DNA of 64,000 nt from Himantopus leucocephalus (taxonomy: Eukaryota > Chordata > Aves > Charadriiformes > Recurvirostridae): assembly GCA_003993805.1 (NCBI GenBank), contig RSEF01000001.1:68943175-69007174 (forward strand). Reading direction: 5' to 3'. The notes under the pieces are model-generated. The model was not told where the DNA came from, ran no database searches, and was given only the letters and a program-made list of their open reading frames with translations. The translations under genes and the position numbers were made by a program. Each line of letters opens with the position of its first letter. Within the stretch, counting starts at the first letter, position 1. Positions 48,304-59,464 of the stretch are shown here, in pieces.

Positions 48304-48509
48304 CTAAGTCATCTCATGACACTTCCAACCAGGGATGGTGTTTTCCCTCCACATAGTCTTCTCCAGGGCAGCTGAGTCTAGCACTCGACATGTCAATGGA
48401 GAAACCAGCAGCCCCTGCTCTTCACCGCACTGACCCAACATGCTTTGGGCCAGCAGCTGATCCAGGGGGCTCAAGAATATCTTTTTTGAAACAATAGATG
48501 TTTCTTCAG
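48304..48509 (-). CDS. Candidate terminal exon of an unrecognised minus-strand gene
   Basis: On the minus strand a strong acceptor (ATTTCTTCCTTTAG, complement of 48510-48523) opens 68 codons from EETSIVSKKIFLSPLDQLLA through LGQCGEEQGLLVSPLTCRVL to a TAG at 48304-48306. It enters with two bases that complete an alanine codon from the candidate exon ending at 48580 (donor TTTTCTG|GTAAGA), leaving a 70-nt intron with a good pyrimidine tract. Amino-acid composition is protein-like. I recognise no family. The CR1 at 47972-48232 would lie in its 3' UTR. Confidence 0.28.
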
Positions 48510-48579
48510 CTAAAGGAAGAAATTCGGAAGATGAAACGTGAGATGAAACAAAGATAGAACATTTGTACATAGGTCTTAC

Positions 48580-48781
48580 CAGAAAACAAAGTCGTTTCAA
48601 CAGCTTCCACTGAGCATAAACACACCTGTTTGAGGTCAAGTGCCAAAACCAACTCTCTCTTAAAGGCTGCTTTTTCTGACTCATCCCAACACTGCTGTTC
48701 ATCCATTCCTCTTTGTCTAGCTGTGGTTCTCAGGAATTCAGTGTCTTCTTTATTCTCCCTGGACCTAGGAGAAATTAACAC
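48580..48781 (-). CDS. Candidate exon of the same minus-strand gene
   Basis: An open minus-strand frame contains ENKEDTEFLRTTARQRG, then MDEQQCWDESEKAAFKRELV and LALDLKQ. It ends at a GTAAGA donor (48578-48579) in phase 1, fitting the candidate exon 48304-48509. The ATG at 48704-48706 has G at -3 and +4, so translation could start there, giving about 109 residues over the two exons. An alternative donor (AAACAG|GTGTGT) lies inside. The frame is continuous with the open stretch 48786-48941 except for one TGA. Not recognised. Confidence 0.25.
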
Positions 48782-48785
48782 TCAC

Positions 48786-48941
48786 CTGCCTGAAGGTATG
48801 TGGGTAGATATTCCCCAACAGACTTCTTTAACTGCTCTGTGATATTTGAAACGATATTGGTACGTTGTCACTGTTTTCTTCCTCTTTGCTTCGTCTAACA
48901 TTCTTCTGTACAGCCCGGTGTGAAAGTAACCAACAGGAGAA
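48786..48941 (-). CDS. Candidate exon (or broken coding stretch) upstream of 48580-48781
   Basis: The minus-strand open frame reads SSPVGYFHTGLYRRMLDEAK, then RKKTVTTYQYRFKYHRAVKE and VCWGISTHIPSG. It has a possible acceptor (AATATCTCAG) and a consensus donor (GGCAG|GTGAGT, GT at 48784-48785). Reading on without splicing, a TGA at 48782-48784 is the only interruption before the frame of 48580-48781. The product is basic and aromatic-rich and matches nothing I recognise. It could be an exon spliced elsewhere, or part of a decayed exon. Confidence 0.22.
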
Positions 48942-49471
48942 CTGAGATATTGTTGACATTCATAAAAATAACTTGTTTTCTCCATCGTTTTTCACACAAA
49001 GATTTATCTTACTACTTCTGTTACAACCACACTAAACCATCAGCAAGTGATTTCTACAGAAAAAGTATCATGGATTTCAGTATCACGTCCATCCTGCTGG
49101 GCTACATTTACATGCATCATCTTAAACAAATGGACCCAAATGGCCAAAAGATCCAGATTTCCCAGGCTTATAGTGAGCAATGACATGTGCCTATCCCAAG
49201 GCATCGGCCTATGGAGGTCCCAGCAGGGACACAGTGGCTCTGGTGCCAGATCTACTGGACATACGCTGTTTCCATGGTGGTCTATGTATGACATAATATC
49301 TGTGCATACAACAGAACCATCCTGTTATGTTTCACACACACAAACAGAGCAGAAAAACCTCAGCAAGCTCCAAAAATGAGTGTCCAGAAGAGGAAGGGCT
49401 GAATCTTCCCTCCCTAACCGTAAACAGGGATTGACTTATTAATGTGGTCTACCTTGTTTCTCCCTCCCTAG

Positions 49472-49551
49472 GGGCATATCCTGAGGAATGTTTCACTTTC
49501 TACATATCCCTGACTTATTTTTGATCACCTGATATTCCTGAGGATTGCAAG
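49472..49551 (+). ncRNA. Exon-like segment with near-consensus splice sites, no through frame
   Basis: CTTGTTTCTCCCTCCCTAG (ending 49471) is an excellent acceptor and TTGCAAG|GTAAGT (GT at 49552-49553) a perfect donor, 80 bases apart. All three frames hit a stop (one gives AYPEECFTFYISLTYF and then TGA). It therefore suits a non-coding exon (lncRNA or UTR) if it is real. Confidence 0.25.
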
Positions 49552-50580
49552 GTAAGTCTGCTTTCCTTTATGTGGGCTATTGTTAGGTTACTTATAAAAG
49601 GGGGATAATTACCGTAAGTGATGAATTATCAAAATGTGCTGAACAGCAGCCCTCTTCCCCATAAGTTTTTTGTGAGTACTTGGCTCTTCTTTCCCTCCCG
49701 GCAGTTGCTGTGTTCATCCTCCCTCCTGTGCACACTGAGAAACTGATTGCACTGATATAATTCCACTGAATTTGAGGGAATTACCTTTCAAATGACATTG
49801 GTGAGACACCCTTCTGTCCTTCAGAGAGTCGCCCTGATCAGAGTTGTATTTAAGGGCACAAAATCAGTGCAACTGTCAGAAGCTATGAATTATACAGTTG
49901 GGACCCATTAGACCCTAGGGACCATGCAGATCTCCTGGAACTTGCCTGAAACTACCTAAGTTTAACCTCCTGAGACTCCAAAAGTTTTATCTCTAGCTCT
50001 GACTACATCTAATTTATTCTCTAGTTGATGCAGGGGGTTTGCCTTCTATCTTCCTCCTACACGGTTTTCCATCTCTTTGCATCTTCCTTTTTTTTTCCTC
50101 ATTATTGCTTTTGCTCTTTAGCTGCATGTTACAATAAAGTGTGTTTTTTCGAAAGCATTTCTGCATGAGGCTGTAGTGGAGCTAAAGCTGCGGTGAAAGG
50201 AAAGATACCAAAAATATATCAAGCAGCACACTGCTGGGTAATTTAAAAAAAATAATGTGTCTTGTGTTAGCTAAACAATACAGCATTTGATAAGCTATCT
50301 GCAGCTGAGAGGATCATTTTGAAATGGTCATCCACCTGCAGTACAGAATCCAAGGATAAGAGATAAGCTTCAGGGTGAAGTCCCAGCCAAGGATCCTCAC
50401 CACCCTTTCCCATTCTTTTTTTGGGGTGGAGGTGAGGATGCTGGAGCTAAGGACTAGGACATTTGACAAGACTTTTTATTGTAGCAAGAAATGACAAAAT
50501 GGAAAAGAGGGATAGGGATGGTGAGGGCTGGAAAAGATTGAGAATCGTTTCCTTGGCAACCAAAACCGTGGAGCCTCGTG

Positions 50581-50655
50581 CAGGAATCCCTGAGAAAAAT
50601 CCTAGAGGAAGCCAGACTAGATGATCATAATGGTCTCTTCTGCCTTCAGACTCTG
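50581..50655 (+). mobile_element. Ancient CR1-type LINE remnant, sense
   Basis: The segment with CTAGAGGAAGCCAGACTAGA, then TGATCATAATGGTCTCTTCT, matches the 3' region of old reptilian/avian CR1 families (AGACTAGATGATCATAATGG, then TCCCTTCTGGCC). Short and diverged. Confidence 0.55.
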
Positions 50656-51521
50656 TTTCAGGCTAAGTTTACACATCACAGTGTGGTGCTGCATAAAGAG
50701 ATTGAGTTAGTGCTAAATGGAAACCAGAAGCTGTATAGTTGTAAGAAATCCTGGGGAAGAAGAGAAGCACTATTGTCTCCCTTTCATAAAATGGGGAACA
50801 TTTTATAGTGCAAAAGATGAAAAGATTGAATAACTTGGCAAAGATTATTAAAATGTCTTTTGCAACACAGAGGACAGGCACGTTACAAGTCCCTGCCTAT
50901 CGGTCTCATCACTGCAACGGGAACACATCCCCCCTCAATTGAGGGTGCGCTGAAGATGTTTAAGGAATTAGCAGAAGGGTTAAGGGAGCAGAAAGCAGGT
51001 GAAGCGGCTGCTGTTTAATGAACGCCGTATTCCCACCATGCAATTCAGTGCTCCACAGGGGCTGCTGGCACAAAAGGGTCCCGGTCCTGTACAGTGTTCG
51101 GCTGCAGCAGCAGTGAATCTTCATTAGCGGATTTAAATGTAAGAACTGGGGCATACATATGAATATTAATGAAAGAAAGATTGACTAACTTCATGCTATT
51201 AAAAGATTTCTAGTCCCAGAGAGTAGGTGGAGCCTTTTAAAATATATATAATGAAATACAATATGTGATACACAACTTTAAGAGCACTAAGAACATGGAT
51301 TTTGATCCCTTCTAATTTTCTGTTAATATAACGCCTTGCAAGTGTGAAATGGAAACATGCCTTCATTTTAGCATTTTTCTTTTTTCTCCTCCATGTCCCA
51401 CATACCGGTGTTTGTTAATGCTGAATTTCATGGCCACGTATTCTGGGGAGCCACTTGGCAGTGGGCAGCTAGTATTGATTTCTGCTCCAAAAATAGAGCA
51501 TCAAATGCTTGTATATTTATA

Positions 51522-51562
51522 AATGTATGTGTGCATGCATATATATGTATGTATATATATAA
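51522..51562. repeat. (AT/GT) dinucleotide-rich tract
   Basis: Alternating TATG, TGTG and TATA units over about 40 bases. Confidence 0.7.
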
Positions 51563-54500
51563 CCACAGGTGTTGCAAAGAAATAAAAGACATAGGAAGGT
51601 TAAATCAGAATTGTAATTAATAACCTTGCCAGTTCCAGTGTACACTTTTGTGTCAGCAGTGTATATAACGTATAAATGCTGGAGAGCATAATATACCACG
51701 CCAAGCCTGTCAAAGGCATCCCTAAGCAAGAGGCTGGTGCATTACTATACATTCACTAGAAACCAGAGATTCAGGGCAGCAGAATTTCCAGACAGCCATG
51801 GGAGGAAAAAAGTACAGCAGCATCAAGGCATTCGGTCCACTTATTTCTGTCTGTTCATGACGTTAAATAATTGCTGAGGCCTGCGTCGCCATCGGTGACT
51901 TCTCCAAGTAGCTTAATGAGAGGAAACGGGCTTTGTGAGTGATTCCCTGTACAAGTGAGTACAGACGTTACATGTGTCTGTCTGATCCTCTGCAAGGAGC
52001 GAGAGACTGTGGCAGCTCTAACAAAGCAGGTGAAGAAAATGAAAGGAACCTTAGGGGAGCCGATATGTATTTTTTACTCTTTGGTGTCTGTGATGGAGAC
52101 AGCTGGCATATAGCACAAAATGAAATTTGTGCTCCCCAAGACTTTCTTCTGGGCTAGTGCTAATATTCACAAATAAAATACTGTGTAAGTAAAGTGCCAG
52201 AATGGCCATGTTTGCAGGAGCAATGAGAAGGGGCTACTATAAAGCATGCCAGCCAAAATAAGATGGGAGAAGCCTATCTTACTCTCTGAAGTATTCCTTA
52301 AAGGTAATTGGTAACGGAGTATCTATGTGTGTGTATCTGGGTGTATCACTATATAATTAGCATGCAAAAGGTGAAATGCAAAGCTAAAAATGGTGAGTTT
52401 GTTCTTCATTGCTCTCCCGTTTAAAATTTTATTTGTTTTTTCCCCTCTTTTTCTGCCTATTTTTCACCCTTTAATATCCAAAATATCATGTCTCCAGTAC
52501 CTTTCCTTTGATGAAGGTCATTTGGAAACCTGAATAATGATGTCAGATAAATGTGTAGCTTTTATAAGAAATTTCACTGCCTGGAGAGGCAGCTGTTCCT
52601 TTAGGCTAAAAAAATGGAAGACATTTCAGGCAGTGAAAGTGAAAAATGAATTTAATTTTATTATTTTGATTCATGGGTACCCAAAACGTGACATCGAGTT
52701 TGGGATTCATTTAATCTAATGTTACCCATCTACAAGAAAGGACCTAGTTATCGAAGCCTTCCTCTGTAGACAAAGGAGAGAGCCAGACAAGGCCAGAGGC
52801 TGATGTCTGCCCTATCTTATCATGAAATGCATATTATTTCTTTCCATTCACAACAAAGGAATGGAGCTTAGAGACTGAGTTTCAAAGAAATGTATGCATG
52901 TAACTTCAGTTAAAAAGGGTCTATTACATTTGTCCCAGTTGAGTCAAGGAATGCAAGTTCTTTCCAAAGTGGATGTAAGAATGGCTTCCTCCTACCAAAA
53001 AGGAGAGGCCCGTAAGCAGTCAAGGAAGCAGTACATTAAGCACAAATGAGGAAATGCAGGATACGTATTCCAGAGGAACAGAAAGAGGGATGTATTAGAG
53101 CAGCAATCAAGCCTTCTGAGGCTTCAAGGAAGTACACTCCTGAGGGTGACATTATCCACGTTTTTCAAGACGTACAAAATGTGCTTCCTTCCAGAGAGGC
53201 AGGTCAGTTGGCTAGGTTAATTCATTAACTTGATTTGGGGAACTTAGCACATTGTCACTGACTCTTATAAGTCTCAGCTTCTTTGGTATTTTAATTTAAG
53301 TCCTAGATCCTGGAGTCATGTGATTTAATAAAAACTTGGCCTTTACTTAAAAAGAAAAAAAGCTCAGATTTTTTTCCTAGATTGTGGAGTGAAACTTGAA
53401 GATTCAAACTGTAAAGGCTCCAAAAAAGGAAAAGCAAATATGAACCCAGACGTGTATGATCCCCTAGCCAGCCTTATGGTTTCTGAATACTGAGACTTGA
53501 CCACCAAGTTGGCATTAATCTAGTGTTAACATCATCCATTGCCTGCCTTCCAAAACTGCTATGTTACACATGGAAGGAAGAGAGGATGTAATTCTCTGTA
53601 TGGCCTTCCTCTTTTCTTCCCCTTCCCCTGTGTATTCATAAAGCCACGCTTTGCCCCATACGTGCAGCTCAAGAGACCTTTAGAGGTACAATTATGGTGC
53701 AAACATAACTGGGTTATTACCACAATAACACAACAAACAGCCCTAGCTAAAGTATATGTATTGCAGGCCTGTGATGTTAAAATCAGATTTCCTTAAAGTG
53801 CCTTTGGTTGCAGACAATAAAAACAGCCTGTATGGCAGAAGACCACTGAAAATAACTTTTAAATAAAGGATACATTTTTACAATAGCAGCATTTCATCTG
53901 ATGTGCAGACCTTGGTTCATAATTGAAAAGGAGACAGCCAAGGGAACTAGTAGGATTAGACTATGGGAATTCAACCGAACAATGTTTTGCGTTCAGATAA
54001 TTGCATGAAATTGGGCTATTAGTGTAATTTTTGCAAATTGCAATAACATAAAACAAAGTAAAATATTCCCAGTGTATACATTCAACTAATGTGCTAAAAG
54101 GGAACCACAACTGGTTTCAGACAGAGCACAGAGAACTTCCATTAACTATTCAGAGCTGTGTCCAAATACTGTTCTCAGTCTCACAGGTTCCTCAAACGGA
54201 CTTTCAAAGGGAAACGCTTTTTATAAAACAGTAAGTAAATAAACATAATTTAATAGTTAACTTGTGGTTTTTGCTGGCAAGGACATTATTAACATGTCCT
54301 TTATCTGACCTTAATTTTATGTTACATAAAATATCACCAAAAAGAACTGGAGAAGGAAAGAGTTACGGCTCAAATTGCAGCTGCTCACTCCAGTAGCTCT
54401 CCTGACTGAACATCAGCAGTAGCTGCAGCTCGTGCCTTTTTGACTTCTTCCACGGGATAGGATTATTCTGTCCTGTGGCTTTCCCCCAGCTAAGCAGAAA

Positions 54501-57500
54501 GGTTATCAGGAGAGATGGCACAAATCCTCCTTTGTCTTAACTTCTTGGTCTTTACTTTTTACCCTGCATTCAATGATGGGACTCAACCTCAGTATTTGGA
54601 ATGTGCATCTCTAGAGGACAGTTTTAGAGGCGACTTTTGACCATGCAGCTCCAGACCAGTCAAGTCACCACAGCAGACAAATACTGGCCCACCACCGACT
54701 CGGGCTGATTATTCTAATGCTTTGAGCTCAGTTCGGATAATGCCTACTGCCGTGGCACCTGAGAATGAAGACTGCAATTAGTCATGCTTTTATCTTTATT
54801 GAAGATTTGGCTGCTCAGGACCATGTGCCAGCCGTGTGACTAGCTGGACTGCTGATGTGAATGCCTGTGTCACTAATGTCTCTGTGCGGTTCGGAGGCAA
54901 TTTCCGATTTGCCTGTCTCTTCTCTCCTGTTTTTGAAGGAAGAGAAATAATTTTAATTATTTCTGCGATGAACATAGGATATGATAATATCAAATAAGCA
55001 ATTAATGTATCTGTGTTAGTAATTCAATCTCTTTACTGGTGTTTTTCAGCTTAAAATCCATATCAGAGTACAGAAGAAGACACCACATCAGCATCCTGTA
55101 ATGAATGTAAATGTAAAAGACAGTTGAGCTGTGAATAAGAGGTACCTTAGTATCTCTGGTACACCAGAGCTTTCAGCTCATTTCTCTGTCACCGAATTTA
55201 GCAGCAGAGTAAGCCTTTCATAGCATCTAATGCTGTTCCCTGGATTCTGCTCTGTGGTCAGTCTACGTGAGCCTTAACGTTCCAAACAAGGAGGGTTTTG
55301 TTGCTTTGCTTGAAGAGTGATTTCCATGATGGTGCATCCCACTGCCAGAAATTTTATCCGGAGGTTCTGACTCAGGTTTGCCTTTTTTGGATTAAATTAT
55401 TTCTCTTTCAAACATTGCCCTTAACAAACTCTTCCTTTTTTTTTTGACAATTAAGGCTTTTCAAGTGTTTTATGTCTCTTTATTATGTCTGCCTGTCACA
55501 AGGCTGTACAATGGTCTTTTAAAGTTTACTTAGGGCACAGCTGTACTGTGACACACCATGGTGCAAATATCCCTGAGGCAAAGCTGAATGAGCCGGCTCC
55601 AAAGCTGGGATTTGTACTTCGGCTATTTAATAGAGAGAGACAAGGACCATCTTTTCTGCCTTGCTTTGTTCTCTGTTGAGTTTGATACAACGGGGTCCTG
55701 GTTTACAGGCGGGGTTTGTAAGCTCTGCTTTCAGAAAAGGGAAAAAAAGTAAGGAAAGTAGCAAGTTGCACATCACTCTGACTGCAGTATTCAGCGCTAA
55801 ACAAGGGTGTTTGGTGGGGGACAATGCTTGTTGAAGAAAATAATGTGAAACATGGTTTTGGAATCACGCAATTTAGGCCTCAAGTACAGTCATATAAAGT
55901 ACGTTTCTTGTCACTGTCCAGATCTCTGCAAAGCATTTCACTGAGAGACGGGGAAGCAACATGGGGAGAAAAGGTCTTTCTGGTGACATAAAGGCAGGAA
56001 GACTGTAGGAAGACAATTGTGAATGAAGAAAAAAAGAGTAGAGAACAGAAGTATAGGTATTTTGTGACATGTGTTCAATGGGAGAGAGCCTGGGGTTGTA
56101 ACTTCTAGAGGGACCAGAAACCATTAGCAGTAGGAAACCAAAGTAAACTTGAGGGAAGGGAAAAGGGCTGTTAAAACATTTCTCTTGGGAAGATCAAGCT
56201 ACTATCATCTGTCAGCAGGAGCAAAAGCTCACTAGAGGTGAATGTCATGGGCAAGATTTTGAAAGTGTTCATTCCAGCTGCTTCTACTAAAATCTGGCAA
56301 ATCATCTACTGATTGCCTGATTTAGTTATTCTTACTTTCCAAAAAAACACTGATCCTTGAGTCTGAAAAACCTACTGATCTGCCTTGTTCATTATATAAA
56401 TTAGGATAGCATTTGATTAATCTTTAGTATAAACTATATCTGGGCCAGACAGGAGGAAGCCTTATCTTTTTATATGAAGTCCAAATGGTTTCCGGAATGG
56501 GAGATGTACCCTGAATTATGAAGTGATGATTGGAAACAGATGTGGGGGAGGATTTTGCAAGGTCTGGATATTTTTTGGAAGTATTTTTTGACATTGCATA
56601 AAGTGGCAGGAAGGTTTGTTAATTCTGTTTTGTGGGAGGAGTTTAATGGATGTATGTGTGAGTGACCTTTTCAGTGAGCACTCTGTTTAATATGGGATTA
56701 CCGAGGATATTTTATATTAAATTCACTGTACTTGAAATTTAATTCTCTTAAGTTCCAAAATTACAACAGACAAGATCTGGCTTGCTCGTTTTTTGTGTGT
56801 CATTCTGTAACACAGAGAAATAATCTAATTGCTGTCATGATCAATGCTATACTAGCCTGAAACACATTATGTTTAATATGGTAAATTAGCTAAGTATAGA
56901 CGGAATTATTTTCAATTGCTCAGTGTATAAGGATGAATGATAGTTTGATCGAGCAAAATATGTCTGTGGCGCAATCATTTCTGAATATGGTAGGTCTATG
57001 TGTTATAAAACAGTATTTTATGAACAAAATGGGGTAGTTAAAGTCAGGATTGGTTGAAGGTACAAGGAAGAAAGACCATCGGTTCAGGGAGCTACATACC
57101 TCTCCACTGGAGGAACAACACTAAGCCCATTTATTCTATCATGTTGCCTCAGAAGAACTGAAGAGATGTGAATCTGAGGTAAAAGGTTTTGGCTGGTGGT
57201 GAAAGTGAAGTCTGGGATTTTTCTTCCACTTCTTCACCTAGAAAGCATACTTTCTAGTACCGTCCTTGTACTTTCTAGAACAAAATCAATCTGTTTTTTT
57301 CAGTCTGGCCTTCTGAAGTTGACTCTTTTCTCTTCTGGTCCCAGCAGCTGTTGCTACTGTACTTCATCAGCTAGTTAAAAGGGGCAGGGCAGAAGTAATC
57401 TAGAGCACAAGTTTGGATCAAACAAAGTATGAGAGTTCAGAAATAGAATGGAAGCGCACAATAAGACTGGGCTGTATTGATTTGTAAATGGTTTGAGTCT

Positions 57501-59307
57501 TTTTTATGTCACATAGCATGCAATTTTCCATAGCACACAGCTTTCAGAGAGTAAAAGAAAAAGCATAATGAAAAAAAGCACTCTCTGCTCCCTTAGACAC
57601 AAGCATTGGTAAGAAAACTAGATGACTGAGAGCATTGGGAATAGCCTAACAAACTTTCTGAAGGTCTTCACAAAGGCAGGCTAGAACCTCTCCCTTTGAA
57701 CGTTTTTTCAATAGGTAGTTCATCAAATTGGAAACATTCACAAAAATATCTGTTTCTTCACAATTTTCAGCAACAGCAAAAGAGCAGGAGAAAAAACCTG
57801 ATGTGTTTTTGTTGGGGTTTTTTAATGCAAATATTGTTCACTAAATCAGCAGCTCTGGTCGCCGAGTCCCAAACCAGTCCCAAACTGAAAGTTAAATTAC
57901 TGAGCAGTTGTCTGGTTCCATTAGAAATAATGTTGACGGTCTCCGATTCACTTCAGCGTCTCTGAACCGGTGTTTTGATGTGCAGTTTTGAGAAACAAGT
58001 TCCCAGATTTGGTTATTGCATACTCTACGAAAAGCAAAATGATTGGAAAGTACTTCCAGTTTGTAAGTGGGTCTAATTTCACACCTTCCCTTCCAGCAAA
58101 ACCTGGGCAAGAAGAAATGAGCACTTCCACGAAGAGCCTTCTGAGGACGCTCTTGGTTCTGTCATTGCAGTGTGGGTGCTCACTTCTACTGCTGAGGTTG
58201 CACCGTCCAAATGTCCCCACGTGGGTGTTCACTTGTGAGGTTTCTATCCAAAAAGTTGCGGGGTTTTTTTTTTCCTCTTACATGCTTCACAAAACAAGCT
58301 CTCAGTTTCCAGGTGGAGCCTGTCATTATTAATCTAATCCTACTTTGCACAGCCTTTGATTTTTTTGCATCCTCAGTCTTGCCCCAGTGATAAATCAGAG
58401 TAGCCGTCACTGTAGTGGAGAGCTCAGTAATGTCAAAAACTTCCTGGTGTATATGCAATGGGAAGTCATTCAGCAGTAAGTAAATAACCCTTGCAAGTCA
58501 CACTTAGAAAAAATTACCTCTACTCTCCCCTCGAGCAGGGGGAGCTAATATCTTGATGCATACTACCAAAGACCACAGTAGAGTACCACAGGAAAGAGAA
58601 TTTCTCACCTTCCAACTCAGTTACTTCTCGCGATGAATGCATTTACAAGCTTCAGAGTAAAATGTAGTTAAAATTACAGCTCGTTTCACTTTGTGAGTTT
58701 GCAAGTGACAATGTAGGGAAGCCTGTGATTTCTGGCCTGTATTAATGTCCTAGCAAAAATTGCCATATTTTTTCAGATTTCTGTTTTAGTGGAATCTGAA
58801 GTGTTCCATAGATCTTTGGGGTTTGCTTTTTGTGTATGTGTGTTTTTTTTAATATTCTTATTACAAATAGCTGTCATTCTTGACTTGAGATACTTATTTG
58901 AAGCTTGTAAAGTGGTGGGGTTTTTTTTGCTGTTCCAAAGGGAAAGAAAAAACACGGCCTCCACCACAAATCCTAGCATGTCATCCCTTCAAGGGGTATC
59001 TGAGTGAGGTTCTTGCTGGTTATGCTGTAGCACCTTTTATTTGTGCATATGCAATAGGTGAAAAGGACCAGAGAGACAGAAGGTGGTGAGGATGCACTGA
59101 CACAGCCTGAAGAAGTCCTGAGGAAAACACAAAGAGGAGTACAGGCTGAACGGCACTTGAAGCTGTAACAAAAAACCCTGTCCTTTGACAGGATTCCTGC
59201 TGTAATCAAGACTTTCTGGTAGATGAGGAGAAGTATACTGAAGAAATAGCTCTATAAAGGAAAGCTGGGGGAAAAAAAACCCTGTAGCTGGTCATAAAAT
59301 TGTTGTG

Positions 59308-59386
59308 AGATTGCTCTGGTGAGATCCCACTTGGAGTACTGCATCCAGCTATGGAGTCCTCAGCACAGGAAAGACATGGACCTGTT
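59308..59386 (+). mobile_element. CR1 LINE internal fragment, sense, cut by a gap
   Basis: GATTGCTCTGGTGAGATCCC, then ACTTGGAGTACTGCATCCAG, then GTCCTCAGCACAGGAAAGAC and ATGGACCTGTT is the internal part of the CR1 RT region. The copy stops at the N-gap (59387-59396), so its continuation is unknown. Confidence 0.85.
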
Positions 59387-59396
59387 NNNNNNNNNN
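59387..59396. other. Assembly gap (10 N)
   Basis: Ten N between a CR1 fragment and an A-run. The A-run is not part of a normal CR1, so sequence is missing or misjoined here. Confidence 0.95.
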
Positions 59397-59414
59397 AAAA
59401 AAAAAAAAAACACA

Positions 59415-59464
59415 ACCACAAACCAAACCGACACAGAACACTTTTAGAACAAGGGCTTTATTCA
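59415..59464 (-). terminator. Putative polyadenylation site of a convergent minus-strand gene
   Basis: On the minus strand GTGAATAAAGCCC (AATAAA, complement of 59459-59464) is followed by about 15-20 bases and then a GT-rich run (GTGTTCTGTGTCGGTTTGGT, then TTGTGGTTGTG). This is the ordinary layout of a vertebrate polyadenylation site. No coding exon for it lies in the window. By mammalian synteny, candidates pointing towards the HIPK2 3' end are CLEC2L or LUC7L2. This assignment is inference. Confidence 0.4.

Larger units (their letters stand above)
49552..59307. other. Long AT-rich intergenic stretch
   Basis: Nearly 10 kb with short open frames only. Visible items are an old CR1-like remnant at 50581-50655, an AT/GT dinucleotide stretch at about 51522-51562, and scattered homopolymers. 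A minus-strand segment 54796-54950 has a fair acceptor and an AATAAA overlapping its stop but is not supported further. No gene is recognised. Confidence 0.55.

Noticed and set aside
54796..54950. Minus-strand terminal-exon look-alike with AATAAA overlapping the stop
   Set aside because: A fair acceptor but no upstream partner exon, no recognised product, and the signal would leave almost no 3' UTR.
57585..57606. Acceptor and donor 12 bases apart suggesting a microexon
   Set aside because: Such pairs are expected by chance and nothing else supports it.
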